Shown: in pieces, positions 47,579 to 56,787 of the stretch | Position numbering within the stretch: the first letter of the stretch is position 1 | How the letters are laid out: every line of letters starts with the position of its first letter | Source: Konateibacter massiliensis | GTDB taxonomy: Bacteria; Bacillota; Clostridia; Lachnospirales; Lachnospiraceae | Assembly (NCBI RefSeq): GCF_900184995.1 | Contig: NZ_LT860099.1 | Location: 708,269 to 772,268, forward strand | Length of the DNA: 64,000 nucleotides | Direction of reading: 5' to 3' | Translations under genes and position numbers: made by a program | Notes under the pieces: model-generated | What the model was told of the DNA's origin: nothing | The model's database searches: none | The model's input: only the letters and a program-made list of their open reading frames with translations

Positions 47579-48402
47579 ATGAATATCCTTTCCGCGGTAA
47601 GCAGGCTGATTATCACCACAAAATATACCCCGCATATTCCCAGCTGTTTTTTTGTGACAGGCTTTTCGCTCTCCAAAAACCTGAGATTTCCGTCATATCC
47701 TCTCGCCTCCATCGCATCAAAATTTTTGGATGCTTTTTGAAAGGCAATGACAAATAAATTTGTACAAATACCGAAGAATGACTGATAAGACCTTCGCCAG
47801 TTGATGTACCCAAGCCTCGTATCCGCGGCAGTTTTCATGTTGCTGTAAGCCTCAAGCAGTACGAAAATAAAACGGTAAATTAAAAACATCAATTCAATCA
47901 TAATTTCCGGCAACTTGCATTTTCGAAGCACCTTGATAATCTCATACATCGGAGTAGACAAACTAATCATATAGAGACAGGTGACGCTGCACATCGCCTT
48001 TACACTGATTCGAACTGCCGTAAAAAGTGACTCCCACGTAATAACAAGATATCTATGTAAAATTGGGATGGAGACAATGCCCATTTCCACCTTAGACAAA
48101 TCAACTAAAAGCACGATTCCGCTCAGCAAAATAAAGGTAAACGGAATCAGCAACAAATGCCAATATTCCTCTGCATTTACCTTGCCAAAGTATAAAATAA
48201 CGCCTATCATAGCTACAGCAATGACGATCGAAGTGAAGCCACGGGAAAACAGGCAGAGAATTAGTGAAATTACTCCCGCCCACAATTTTAAATCAGGATT
48301 AACATAAGCTAATCCTGATCTAACTGCATAATTATCCATATCAAGCGTCCTGTTGCCGTGGCTGTGGTGCTTTTTGTTGTGATGATGGTGATGATTATGC
48401 AT
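47575..48402 (-). CDS. cbiQ: Cobalt ECF transporter T component, His-rich N-terminus
   Basis: 275 residues: N-terminal MHNHHHHHNKKHHSHGN, a histidine-rich metal-binding tract, then the membrane domain with 5-6 helices and the ATPase-coupling helices with Ala-Arg-Gly motif EARGYDG (~235). The His tract is unusual for CbiQ and may hold cobalt or nickel. Seven bases after cbiN. Confidence 0.93.
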   Translation of the reverse strand: MHNHHHHHNKKHHSHGNRTLDMDNYAVRSGLAYVNPDLKLWAGVISLILCLFSRGFTSIVIAVAMIGVILYFGKVNAEEYWHLLLIPFTFILLSGIVLLVDLSKVEMGIVSIPILHRYLVITWESLFTAVRISVKAMCSVTCLYMISLSTPMYEIIKVLRKCKLPEIMIELMFLIYRFIFVLLEAYSNMKTAADTRLGYINWRRSYQSFFGICTNLFVIAFQKASKNFDAMEARGYDGNLRFLESEKPVTKKQLGICGVYFVVIISLLTAERIFI

Positions 48403-48409
48403 CTCTATC

Positions 48410-48718
48410 TTATCCTTCTTTCGAATATTTTTTTCTGGCTACCAGATATCCAAAACCATAAAATAATATACCTGATCCGATTGCTGCCTGAAGGCAGAAC
48501 AATAAGCTCTCTGTCTCACCCGGAAGCTCTCCGCCTAATATTGTCTCCAGAACCGGAGCCGCCCAAGGCTCATATCCCGGTGAAAGCTCTTCCACAACGG
48601 AACCTGCCGCATCGTCCGCTCCGCCAAACTCTGAGCCTGATGAAATAACAAACGGTATCACCGTCAGCACAATACATAACGCAATTAAAGCGACAATTAT
48701 TTTCGTATTTTTACTCAT
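48410..48718 (-). CDS. cbiN: Cobalt transporter accessory membrane protein
   Basis: 102 residues with two membrane helices (residues ~7-26 and ~72-92) and between them an extracellular loop FGGADDAAGSVVEELSPGYEPWAAP typical of CbiN. Needed with CbiM for metal loading. Starts one base after the cbiM stop. Confidence 0.92.
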   Translation of the reverse strand: MSKNTKIIVALIALCIVLTVIPFVISSGSEFGGADDAAGSVVEELSPGYEPWAAPVLETILGGELPGETESLLFCLQAAIGSGILFYGFGYLVARKKYSKEG

Positions 48719-48719
48719 C

Positions 48720-49469
48720 TTACTTTGCCTCCTTTAAGAATCCGATTTCAGAAAGCTCCGGTTTTGCATAAGTTTCAAGTCCCATAAATACCGCAACCGT
48801 CAACAGACCTTCTATGATTGCAAGCGGAACCTGAGTCAAAGCAAAAATTCCTAAAAATTCAACAATGGCACCGCCGGCTCCTCCTGTCGCACTTGGGTGA
48901 GCAATACCAAGCTGTACACTTGTGACACAGTAGGTAAATAAATCACCGAGGGCAGCAGCCAAAAATACAGTTACCTTTCTGTTCCACTTCAGCTTTGTAC
49001 CTAACTTATAAATACCGTAGCTCACAAACGGACCTGCAATCGCCATACTGAATGTATTCGCCCCAAGTGTTGTGAGCCCGCCATGTGCCAGCAGAATTGC
49101 CTGAAATAAAAGTACGATAATTCCGATTACCGCCATCACATTCGGTCCGAATATCATCGCACCAAGTCCGGTTCCCGTCGGGTGGCTGGAAGATCCGGTC
49201 ACACTAGGGAATTTCAATGATGACAGCACAAAGGTGTAAGCACCTACCATGGCAAGTATCAATAAAGCCTTTCTATGTTCCCCTACCACTTTTTTAATCT
49301 TGATGATTCCCAATGCCAAAAACGGAATGCATAATGCCCCCCAAGCCACACAGTAACCCGGCTGTAAATAGCCTTCCATAATATGCATGGCATTTGCCGT
49401 AGGAACAATACAAAACGCAAGAGCAAGGCCCAAAAGAGCCATAAATAATTTGTTTTCTTTTTTTCTCAT
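48720..49469 (-). CDS. cbiM: Cobalt transporter substrate-binding component
   Basis: 249 residues from ATG 49469 behind AAGGAGG; a longer frame upstream runs into repeats and is not real. After a signal-like helix it shows the mature N-terminus [17 protein letters not shown], whose Met/His bind the metal, and then about six helices. First gene of cbiMNQO, under a cobalamin riboswitch, which points to cobalt rather than nickel. Confidence 0.95.
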   Translation of the reverse strand: MRKKENKLFMALLGLALAFCIVPTANAMHIMEGYLQPGYCVAWGALCIPFLALGIIKIKKVVGEHRKALLILAMVGAYTFVLSSLKFPSVTGSSSHPTGTGLGAMIFGPNVMAVIGIIVLLFQAILLAHGGLTTLGANTFSMAIAGPFVSYGIYKLGTKLKWNRKVTVFLAAALGDLFTYCVTSVQLGIAHPSATGGAGGAIVEFLGIFALTQVPLAIIEGLLTVAVFMGLETYAKPELSEIGFLKEAK

Positions 49470-49521
49470 TTCTTCCTCCTTAAACATATGTAATAATCCC
49501 TGTAAAACATGAAATAGACAA

Positions 49522-49629
49522 AGAATGTGCAAAGCACATTCTCCGCGCCCGAGCAGGTTGCGTAGCAACTACTTCCACTCTGCGAGGTGCGCATAATTTT
49601 TTATATGATAGGAATTTCCTATCATATAA
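49522..49629. repeat. Composite palindromic element, copy 2
   Basis: Hairpin AGAATGTGC/GCACATTCT (49522-49542), hairpin GTTGC-GTA-GCAAC followed by TACTTCCACTCTGC (49557-49583), GCGAGGTGCGCATA, then the palindrome ending ATAGGAATTTCCTAT (49601-49629). Sits between the riboswitch terminator and cbiM. Confidence 0.75.
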
Positions 49630-49678
49630 AAAAAAATCTATTTACCATCCAGACACATTACGCGACAGTAAATAGATT
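49628..49678 (-). terminator. Terminator of the cobalamin riboswitch
   Basis: Minus strand AATCTATTTAC ... GTAAATAGATT followed by nine T; the expression platform that would stop transcription when B12 is bound. Confidence 0.85.
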
Positions 49679-49744
49679 CCTAGCCAAAACAGGGGCACCT
49701 TACGGTGCTATCTATTATAAAATGCTGTGCTCCGCAGCTTTTAT

Positions 49745-49930
49745 AATCACGTATCAAAAGGCAGGTCTTCTGACTCAGCTATCATCACCACATTTTGCCT
49801 TCCCACGTTATACGCAGTGGCTTATATCAAAATGCAGCTCCTTCTTTACAGCGGCGGGACCGTATGGGATTTTCACCCATTTCCCTATTATCCTAATCCT
49901 ATAAACTAAGCTTATAGATTAGGCACCTTT
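49745..49930 (-). ncRNA. Cobalamin riboswitch upstream of cbiMNQO
   Basis: On the minus strand, in order: AAAAAGGTGCC at the 5' end, GGGAAATGGGTGAAAATCCC, CGGTCCCGCCGCTGT, the B12-box-type GCCACTG, GGGAAGGC and AGAAGACCTGCC. These are the conserved parts of the AdoCbl/Cbl riboswitch, so cobalt uptake is shut down when B12 is plentiful. Confidence 0.93.
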
Positions 49931-49938
49931 TTCATCCA

Positions 49939-49977
49939 ACAAGATGAAGCGCAAGCAGCTTCACTTGTCATAAATTA
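49939..49977. repeat. ~40-bp interspersed repeat, copy 2
   Basis: Counterpart of 23448-23487; here in the RNA leader between promoter and riboswitch. It could be part of the riboswitch's outer structure. Confidence 0.65.
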
Positions 49978-49993
49978 TTCAATTCTATTGTTG

Positions 49994-50022
49994 AATATAA
50001 CATGAAAGTATGTAAAAGTCAA
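49994..50022 (-). promoter_or_regulatory. Promoter of the cbiMNQO leader
   Basis: Minus strand TTGACT, 17-base spacer, TATATT, immediately after the aldo/keto reductase stop. Confidence 0.75.
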
Positions 50023-50027
50023 ACAAT

Positions 50028-51146
50028 TTACGCTGTTTGCAGGACTTTCGAGACATCCTTCATTACCTCACTGATCATGATATGCTGCGGACATTCACTT
50101 TCACAATGTCTACATGACAAGCACTCGCTTGCTTTTACTTCCAATTCCTCATACAATTCCTTTGCCTTTTGCTCGCCAAGAACCGCACTCTTATTATATA
50201 CCTCAAAAATCTCCGGAATATTTAAGCTTGCGGGACAGGGCATACAATACGCACATTTGGTACAGCGCACTAGCGCCTGTGTGTCAAATACGCGCTTCGC
50301 CTCATCATACATACGAAGCTCACTTTCGCTAAGCATCCCGACACCGCTTCTTGACGCATAAGTTAAGTTGTCCTCCAACTGCTCCATCGTACTCATTCCG
50401 CTGAGCAGCAAAGCTACCTCTGGATAATTCCAGATATAATCAAGTGCCGCTTCCACCGGCTGTTTCTCAGCAGGCAATACCTTTGCCACGTTTTCATACG
50501 GATTGGCCAGTCTGCCGCCAAGAAGCGGCTCCATAATGACAACGCCTATGCCCTTTCCTGCTGCATATTTCAAACCTTCTAATCCAGCCTGATAGTCAGT
50601 GTTAATATAATTAAACTGTATCTGGCAAAAATCCCATTTATCATAGCAGTCCACAATTTCTTTAAAAACCGGAAGCTCGTCGTGAAATGAAAATCCAATA
50701 TAAGATATCTTTCCCGCTTTTTTCGCCTCCTCCATGTGCCAAATCAGGTTAAATTTCTTGATTTTATTTTCCAGCCTGTCTTTATCCAGTGCATGAAGCA
50801 GATAAAAATCTATTTTCTCCGTCTGAAGCTTTGACAGCTGCTCATCCAAAATACGCTCAAAGTCCTCTTCCTTTTGGATTTCCCATACCGGACATTTGGT
50901 TGCAAGATAGGTTTTCTCTCTGTATCCGTCCTGCAATGCTTTTCCCACAACAATCTCACTCTCTCCTGCGTGATACGGATATGCCGTATCAACATAGTTT
51001 ACTCCAGAATCGATCGCATGGCGTATCATCTTGATTGCTTCCGCCTCATCGATATGCTTGTCCTCCCCTTCTACTGGAAGTCTCATTGCTCCAAATCCCA
51101 ATGCAGATATTTTATCTGTAATTGTTCCGAATTTTCTATAGTTCAT
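50028..51146 (-). CDS. Aldo/keto reductase with C-terminal 4Fe-4S ferredoxin domain
   Basis: 372 residues. AKR barrel with GFGAMRLP, the catalytic Asp-Tyr in DTAYPYH (~50-60), Lys in ATKCPVW (~85) and His in LLHALDK (~115). The end has two cysteine sets, CTKCAYCMPCP and CLSCRHCESECPQ, for two clusters. Substrate unknown. Probably co-transcribed with the 216-residue hypothetical gene 12 bases upstream. Confidence 0.92.
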   Translation of the reverse strand: MNYRKFGTITDKISALGFGAMRLPVEGEDKHIDEAEAIKMIRHAIDSGVNYVDTAYPYHAGESEIVVGKALQDGYREKTYLATKCPVWEIQKEEDFERILDEQLSKLQTEKIDFYLLHALDKDRLENKIKKFNLIWHMEEAKKAGKISYIGFSFHDELPVFKEIVDCYDKWDFCQIQFNYINTDYQAGLEGLKYAAGKGIGVVIMEPLLGGRLANPYENVAKVLPAEKQPVEAALDYIWNYPEVALLLSGMSTMEQLEDNLTYASRSGVGMLSESELRMYDEAKRVFDTQALVRCTKCAYCMPCPASLNIPEIFEVYNKSAVLGEQKAKELYEELEVKASECLSCRHCESECPQHIMISEVMKDVSKVLQTA

Positions 51147-51158
51147 ATACGCTCCCTT

Positions 51159-51809
51159 CTACTGCCCCATCGCAATTAAAGCAGAAATGAATGTAAAGTT
51201 TGTATGTTCAGGTCCTTGAATAAAATGGTCTTCCGGTATGACCCGAATCCAATCCTCAATGACCTTTGATTCCTGTGACAAGTCTCTTTTGATGTTGATA
51301 TCCGTCCTCGGCTCTTCAAAGTAGGAGAACAAAATATTTTCATGCAGGGCGATAGACTGATATTTGTCCCCGTGAAGTAAACCTTCCTCGGTGATTGCCA
51401 CATGATGATAGACATAACTAAATAGCTTCTCCGGCTTTAAAAAGGCAATACGCCCTCTTTGAAGCTCCGGCTTCCTCGCCCTTTTCCAGTCCTCCTTCCC
51501 CTCCGGTATAGCATGGTAGAATACATGATACATTTTCACCCATGTACGTTCGTTTTTCTCTTCCGGCCATTTTGCAAGGCAAGGAGAAAGCGGTGAAAAC
51601 AGCACCCCCGGCTCCAGCTCTTCACCTATGGTCTCATAGTAAGCAAAAAGCATGTTTTCATACCGGTAAACACAGGCTGTCATAACCCTTTCTTCTCTCA
51701 TAAGGGAGGCAATATTTTGCCTTGTGGCTTCTATTGCCTCCTCTAAGTTATCGGGATTGTTTGAATTGAGATGCCCTCTATAGTGATAGCGAAAAATTGT
51801 GTCACTCAT
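51159..51809 (-). CDS. Hypothetical protein
   Basis: 216 residues, soluble, no signal, behind AGGAGGAC. I do not recognise a family with confidence. Aromatic-rich (many Tyr, Phe, Trp, His), with IEATRQNIASLMREERVMTACVYRYENMLFAYYET vaguely recalling rhamnose-mutarotase-like ferredoxin folds. First gene of a unit with the aldo/keto reductase, so a carbohydrate or metabolite role is possible. Confidence 0.8.
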   Translation of the reverse strand: MSDTIFRYHYRGHLNSNNPDNLEEAIEATRQNIASLMREERVMTACVYRYENMLFAYYETIGEELEPGVLFSPLSPCLAKWPEEKNERTWVKMYHVFYHAIPEGKEDWKRARKPELQRGRIAFLKPEKLFSYVYHHVAITEEGLLHGDKYQSIALHENILFSYFEEPRTDINIKRDLSQESKVIEDWIRVIPEDHFIQGPEHTNFTFISALIAMGQ

Positions 51810-51909
51810 AATGTCCTCCTTTTAGATGTCGCGTTTCTATTGCTCTACCATAGATTCTAAAATATAATCTCAGGAATGTAAAGCCATTTTCCCTATAATA
51901 TTTTATGTA

Positions 51910-53265
51910 TTATAATATCAGCTTTTCAAATACCTTCCCTAAACACCACCGAAAATCAATTTTTTTCACACCATCCGTGAGTACCACCTGCTCCACCTTT
52001 AAAATTTCACCATTCAGTGTATATTGAATCGTTCCCACCTCTTCTCCAACGCTTACCGGAGCCACCAGCTCCTGCTGGATATCATAAGAGACTTTTATCT
52101 CCTCATCCTCCCGCAAAAGAAGTCCGTCCTTTCCATCCTCTTTCCCGCTCGTATCCTGGACGCGAAGCCCGCTGTACGCCTTCTGTCCCAAATACTTTGT
52201 CTGCCCGTCTTTCACCAGCAGCGGTTCAAACTTTGTTTCGTCTACGACATATTCGTCAAAGCTACGAAAAAAATAATGTTCAATTCCATAATTCATAAGC
52301 TTTTTCGTGTCACTCCACTTATAGCTCTTATTGTTTGGCCAGCCACATGCAAGCAACGCAACAACAAAGGTCCTGCCGTCTCGCACAAGTGCCCCCACAT
52401 AGCAGTACCCCGCATTGTTTGTAAATCCTGTTTTTCCCGACAATGCGCCATCCATCATATTTAAAAAAGAATTATGGTTATTACAGGAAAAAGAACGGGT
52501 TCCGCCCTCCAGCGTGCCGTCCTCCTTTGTCACCATATTGTGGAAGCTATAGCTCGCTGTCCTTGTGATTTCCAAAAACTTCTCCTTCTGTGGAGACTCA
52601 CCGATACAATATGCCATAATTCTCGCCAAATCCTTAGCTGTTGTAGAATGTACCTTGACGCTTCCGTCCTCCATCGTCACCTGCGCATCAAGCCCGTTTG
52701 GAGTTATAAAATATGTATTAAAACAACCGATATCCCTTGCCTTCTGATTCATAAGCTTTGCAAAGGCTTTGATGTATTCCTTGCTTTCCTCCGTAGTCCG
52801 ATCCCTTGGTTCCGCATTTTGAGGGAACGCTCCTCCCCCCACATACTCCGCTATCGCTGCGGCACTGTCGTTATGCGATTCGAGCATAAGCGAATACAAC
52901 AAATCACCCAGATAAAACTGCTCCCCGGTCACGGCATTTAGCTGTACATCGGGCATGGAAGCTGCATATTTGGAAAAAGTTACAATATCACTTATATTTG
53001 AATTTTCCAAGGTCACAATCAATGTCATGATTTTGGTCGTACTCGCCATCGGAAGCTGCTCATCACCGTTTTTCTCGTAAAGAACCCTGCCGGAATCCGC
53101 ATCCATCAGGACTGCTCCCTTTGCGTAGAGACTGCCGATTTCCTCCTCTGCTGTTGTGTTGCCCTCACTTGCCGTACATATGGTGGTAAGATTGGACACT
53201 GCCAAAAATAATGCAAAAATGCATATAAATATTTTCTTCAAGGAGACCTCTGCCATAATACTCAT
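51910..53265 (-). CDS. D-alanyl-D-alanine carboxypeptidase (S11, DacA type)
   Basis: 451 residues as the full frame; the SD AGAGG before a TTG at 53241 suggests the true start may be there, giving a clean signal peptide (KKIFICIFALFLAVSNL). Penicillin-binding fold with SxxK in MASTTKIM (~75), SHN (~133) and KTG in SGKTGFT (~285), then the C-terminal PBP5 beta-domain. Trims peptidoglycan pentapeptides outside the membrane; a membrane-anchor helix at the end is weak. Confidence 0.92.
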   Translation of the reverse strand: MSIMAEVSLKKIFICIFALFLAVSNLTTICTASEGNTTAEEEIGSLYAKGAVLMDADSGRVLYEKNGDEQLPMASTTKIMTLIVTLENSNISDIVTFSKYAASMPDVQLNAVTGEQFYLGDLLYSLMLESHNDSAAAIAEYVGGGAFPQNAEPRDRTTEESKEYIKAFAKLMNQKARDIGCFNTYFITPNGLDAQVTMEDGSVKVHSTTAKDLARIMAYCIGESPQKEKFLEITRTASYSFHNMVTKEDGTLEGGTRSFSCNNHNSFLNMMDGALSGKTGFTNNAGYCYVGALVRDGRTFVVALLACGWPNNKSYKWSDTKKLMNYGIEHYFFRSFDEYVVDETKFEPLLVKDGQTKYLGQKAYSGLRVQDTSGKEDGKDGLLLREDEEIKVSYDIQQELVAPVSVGEEVGTIQYTLNGEILKVEQVVLTDGVKKIDFRWCLGKVFEKLIL

Positions 53266-53302
53266 TTCTAATTATTTATGATAAAGGTTGGGAATTTATA
53301 CT

Positions 53303-53698
53303 TCAAACTCTTTGAATGCCCCTCTTTAATTCAAGCACCTTTTCCTCAATTCGCTTTATAATCTTGATAAATTCCTCGTCACTCTTACCTGTAGGGTCCT
53401 CAAGTCCCCAATCCTCACGGTACTTGCAAGGCAAGGATGGGCAGCTTACATTACATCCCATCGTGACAACAACATCAACAGCCGGAATATCCGACAACAA
53501 CTTTGAATACTGCGTCTGTTCCATGTCGATATCGTAAAGCTGTTTTACAAGCCTTACAGCGTCGGCATTGATATGTGGTTTGGTCTCTGTTCCTGCCGAA
53601 TAGCACTCCAGCACATCGCCCGCAAGATGGCGGCAGAGCGCCTCTGCGATTTGGGAACGGCAGGAATTGTGAACACAGATAAATGCAATTTTAATCAT
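53303..53698 (-). CDS. arsC: Arsenate reductase, low-molecular-weight phosphatase type
   Basis: 131 residues. P-loop CVHNSCRSQ with the nucleophile Cys (~8), the Cys pair of the relay in [10 protein letters not shown] (~80-90) and the acid Asp in GLEDPTG. Reduces arsenate to arsenite, probably with thioredoxin. Its ATG overlaps the acr3 stop by four bases. Confidence 0.94.
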   Translation of the reverse strand: MIKIAFICVHNSCRSQIAEALCRHLAGDVLECYSAGTETKPHINADAVRLVKQLYDIDMEQTQYSKLLSDIPAVDVVVTMGCNVSCPSLPCKYREDWGLEDPTGKSDEEFIKIIKRIEEKVLELKRGIQRV

Positions 53699-54753
53699 AT
53701 GATTCCTTCTCTCCTGTCAAAATATTTTGTTTTAAATCTAAACGAAAGATTGACAAGTGCAATCATCACAGGCACTTCAATCAATGGTCCAATCACAGCC
53801 GCAAATGCCTGATCCGAGGAAATTCCAAAAACAGCTACCGCTACCGCGATGGCAAGCTCAAAATTATTGCTTGCTGCCGTAAAAGAAACCGCAACCGTCT
53901 GCTCATAGTTGTTTCCCTGCTTATAGGACATAAAGAAGCTGATAAGAAACATAATTGTAAAATAAATAAGAAGCGGTATTGCAATTCTGACAACATCAAG
54001 AGGCAGTTTTACAATAAATTGACCTTTCAGCGTAAACATTACAATAATCGTGTATAGCAGTGCAATCAATGCGACGGGTGAAATTTTCGGTATGAATTTT
54101 TGATCATACCATTCTCTTGATTTTGCTCTTATCAGAATAAATCTTGTCAAAAATCCCGCCACAAACGGAACTCCGAGATAAATCAGCACACTTTTCGCCA
54201 CGCTCCAGATGGATACATTGACAGCCTGACCTCCCCACGAAAGACCAAGCCACCTTGGAAATATCGTAACAAACAGATAGATATAAATTGAATAAAATAA
54301 AATCTGAAATACAGAATTAAGCGCAACCAATGCAGCACAATACTCATTATCTCCCTTCGCCAATGTATTCCAAACAATTACCATCGCAATGCAGCGTGCC
54401 AATCCGATAATAATAAGACCGATTGCATAGTTTGGCTTATCCTGTAAAAATAGTACTGCAAGAAAGAACATAAGAAGCGGTCCGATAATCCAGTTTTGTA
54501 TCAACGATAGACCAAGTACTTTCTTATTCCTTGCAACCTTAACGATTTCCTCATACTTGATTTTGCAAAGCGGCGGATACATCATGATAATCAAACCGAT
54601 TGCTATCGGCCACGAAATTGTGCCCGCACTCATACCTTCCAGCATTTCTGACAAACTCGGTACCAGATAACCTATCAAAACACCAATCCCCATTGCAACA
54701 AAAATCCAGACAGTAAGAAACCTGTCTAGAAATGATAACCTTGATTTACTCAT
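53695..54753 (-). CDS. acr3: Arsenite efflux transporter, ACR3 family
   Basis: 352 residues from ATG 54753 behind GGAGGGA; overlaps the end of arsR. Ten helices, with the ACR3 cysteine in [12 protein letters not shown] (~125) and family motif [15 protein letters not shown] (~305). Expels arsenite from the cell. Middle gene of arsR-acr3-arsC. Confidence 0.94.
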   Translation of the reverse strand: MSKSRLSFLDRFLTVWIFVAMGIGVLIGYLVPSLSEMLEGMSAGTISWPIAIGLIIMMYPPLCKIKYEEIVKVARNKKVLGLSLIQNWIIGPLLMFFLAVLFLQDKPNYAIGLIIIGLARCIAMVIVWNTLAKGDNEYCAALVALNSVFQILFYSIYIYLFVTIFPRWLGLSWGGQAVNVSIWSVAKSVLIYLGVPFVAGFLTRFILIRAKSREWYDQKFIPKISPVALIALLYTIIVMFTLKGQFIVKLPLDVVRIAIPLLIYFTIMFLISFFMSYKQGNNYEQTVAVSFTAASNNFELAIAVAVAVFGISSDQAFAAVIGPLIEVPVMIALVNLSFRFKTKYFDRREGII

Positions 54754-55090
54754 CCTTTCCCTCCTTATCCGCTTCCACGTAATTAGAGTCCCTGCAAATG
54801 CAATCCTCTGTACCTGTCGTGACAGAACATAAAAAGTTTTTGAAATCCTGTACTTTATCAGCATTTAAGGAGTAGTACATCCATTTTCCTTCCTTGCGCC
54901 CATCCACCAAACCACAATCACAAAGAATTTTCATATGATGCGATAAGGTCGGCTGTGTTATGTTGAATTTCTCTAAAATCTCACAGGCACAAAGCTCACC
55001 GCAAGACAGCATATCCACAATCATAAGCCTGTTTGCATCCGCAAGCGCTTTGAATAACCCCACATTTGTAGTATATTTTTCATTTATCAT
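54746..55090 (-). CDS. arsR: ArsR-family arsenic repressor
   Basis: 114 residues, winged helix. The metalloid-sensing cysteines sit in the recognition-helix side ELCACEIL (~34-36), then [35 protein letters not shown]. Three Cys near ELCAC plus LCDC match arsenite-sensing ArsR. First gene of the ars operon; it binds the operator upstream. Confidence 0.94.
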   Translation of the reverse strand: MINEKYTTNVGLFKALADANRLMIVDMLSCGELCACEILEKFNITQPTLSHHMKILCDCGLVDGRKEGKWMYYSLNADKVQDFKNFLCSVTTGTEDCICRDSNYVEADKEGKDE

Positions 55091-55103
55091 CGTTTCACCT
55101 CAC

Positions 55104-55153
55104 ATAGATATTTATCTATATGTATTATAGATAATAACATAGATGATTGTCAA
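55104..55153 (-). promoter_or_regulatory. ars promoter and ArsR operator
   Basis: Minus strand TTGACA (55148-55153), 18-base spacer, TATAAT (55124-55129). The palindrome ATAGATATTTATCTAT (55104-55119) lies just after the -10, and further ATCTAT/ATAGAT half-sites lie in the spacer. Confidence 0.87.
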
Positions 55154-55203
55154 TGTGTTTTTAATATTTAATTAATTTAGGTGTAACTGTTATAGATGCT
55201 AAC

Positions 55204-55917
55204 TTATTTCGTATCTAATTCACTTAATACAATCAAATTAGCTTCTTCATATTCATTAAAAACAGATGTATCAAATTCCTCCGCCGAAAAGAGCGGATTA
55301 TACCAGATACAGCCCATAAAATAATTATTCAAATCCTCACTCTTAAATATATACCCGTGTCTTGCATATATTTCATTTTTGGCAAGATTGATTATAATCT
55401 TAGGTACATCCTTAAAATTTTCTTCGGAATAGTATTTCATATCCGTGTAAAAAAGCGGTTCCACTACATTGGCAATATCGGTTACCCCTCTGATATTTTC
55501 CATGTAGTACATAACCTCTTTATAATAGCCGCTCTGCTGATAGTAGCTGCTTCGCTCACTGATTGCAGCAAGCATTTCATCTTCATCCCATACTCTATAA
55601 TATCTTTCATAATAAGCATTTTGTATTTCATCCTCTGATACTTTCGTTTCTGAGACCGTTTCTGGAACATTTATATTATTTGTACTTTCTTCCGAAACCT
55701 CCTGAAACTGCTCTTTTTCATCAACAGCATTCTCCTTGGCAGACGCGTCGCTGTAATCCCCACTTTCTATATCTTCCGGTTCGGCTTCTTCTTCATAAGT
55801 GTTTTCAACTGCTTGTGTCTGATTTAAGCTGCTTTTCTCTGTTTCGCATGCCGTCAGTGCCAAACAAATACCGATTATCGGCATGATATATTTTTTCTTC
55901 CAATTTATTTTTACCAA
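55204..55917 (-). CDS. YARHG-domain lipoprotein
   Basis: About 237 residues; a TTG start at 55917 behind GGCGGGG fits better than the frame limit at 55947. Signal with lipobox in GICLALTAC (Cys ~24), then a long acidic Ser/Glu/Asp-rich linker (~30-100), then the YARHG domain at the end (AKNEIYARHGYIF, YFMGCIWYNPLF). Surface-anchored; function of YARHG domains is not well known. Overlaps the end of the DUF5131 gene. Confidence 0.85.
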   Translation of the reverse strand: MVKINWKKKYIMPIIGICLALTACETEKSSLNQTQAVENTYEEEAEPEDIESGDYSDASAKENAVDEKEQFQEVSEESTNNINVPETVSETKVSEDEIQNAYYERYYRVWDEDEMLAAISERSSYYQQSGYYKEVMYYMENIRGVTDIANVVEPLFYTDMKYYSEENFKDVPKIIINLAKNEIYARHGYIFKSEDLNNYFMGCIWYNPLFSAEEFDTSVFNEYEEANLIVLSELDTK

Positions 55918-56618
55918 TTTATCCCCGCCTTCTTTGCCTGACTGCACAAATCCCTCGTGTTTAATTTATACGTCTTTCCATCTTTTATAAAATAAGTGCC
56001 GCATTGCCTAAATTCAAAATGGACATTATTTTCAATACACTGCTCTCTTATATCCAAAACCCATTCATAATCAAGCGGTCTTGCCTTATAATCCGACTCT
56101 CCGCCGACCACAACCAGTTCGATATCCTCTAGATAAGCGGATAAATCGATTTTTTCAATAAGAGGCTGGCAAACAATATTTTTATGTTTAATCGGTAATT
56201 TATCAAATATGGAAAGCCGAAAATCTGCTCTGTCCTGATTTTCAACCGTACAGCCTATGACCACATTGTCATAGCCATCCTCCCAGTCCTTCGGAATACA
56301 GTCCCAAAATCGTTCTATCCTTTTGGTTAGAAATAAAAAATTCAAATCGGAGCGCTCTCTTATCATCTCCCAGCATTCCTCGCGCCATTGGTCTGCATCC
56401 TCAATAAAAAAATCCGTAGAAAAACACAAATATACCATCTGCCCGGATTTTATTTTATATTCACCCTTTTTATTTTTCAAAATAGGCTCATAAAATTTCT
56501 CTGTTTTTACAATCTGGTTTGTGTCTGCTCCTCGCTTGTAATCACCCTTGTGAATATAACAAAATTTACAGCCTTCGCTGTATCTATGACATCCTCTCCA
56601 CGGGTTCCACATTGCCAT
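55911..56618 (-). CDS. DUF5131 (phage Gp37/Gp68-type) radical-SAM-like protein
   Basis: 235 residues. The start WNPWRGCHRYSEGCKFCYIHKGDYKRGAD has the Cys-x6-Cys-x2-Cys arrangement of this family, related to radical SAM enzymes; FLFLTKRIERF and VGCTVENQ-like and VVVGGESDYKARPLDYEWV complete the pattern. Often found on phages and plasmids; role unclear. Probably first gene of a pair with the YARHG lipoprotein. Confidence 0.88.
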   Translation of the reverse strand: MAMWNPWRGCHRYSEGCKFCYIHKGDYKRGADTNQIVKTEKFYEPILKNKKGEYKIKSGQMVYLCFSTDFFIEDADQWREECWEMIRERSDLNFLFLTKRIERFWDCIPKDWEDGYDNVVIGCTVENQDRADFRLSIFDKLPIKHKNIVCQPLIEKIDLSAYLEDIELVVVGGESDYKARPLDYEWVLDIREQCIENNVHFEFRQCGTYFIKDGKTYKLNTRDLCSQAKKAGINW

Positions 56619-56720
56619 TTTATCACCGCCCTTTTAATTTAAAATATTCCACCTTTTCTTGAGTATATAGCATTATTCTCTTCTCGTCAAAATTTATGTG
56701 TTTTTTGGTGTCTTACTCAT

Positions 56721-56772
56721 AAAAAAACGCCCTCGCGGATAGGAAGTTATTACTTCACAAACCGCGAGGGCA
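56721..56772 (-). terminator. Terminator of the ZIP transporter gene
   Basis: GCCCTCGCGG ... CCGCGAGGGC with seven T on the minus strand. Confidence 0.92.
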
Positions 56773-56787
56773 TACCCTTATAATTTT

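Noticed and set aside
49469-49568. N-terminal extension of cbiM ([14 protein letters not shown]...)
   Set aside because: It translates the repeat element; the AGGAGG lies right before the ATG at 49469.
49522-49629. Palindromic cluster as a CRISPR or an insertion sequence end
   Set aside because: No regular spacing, no cas genes, no transposase or target duplication seen.
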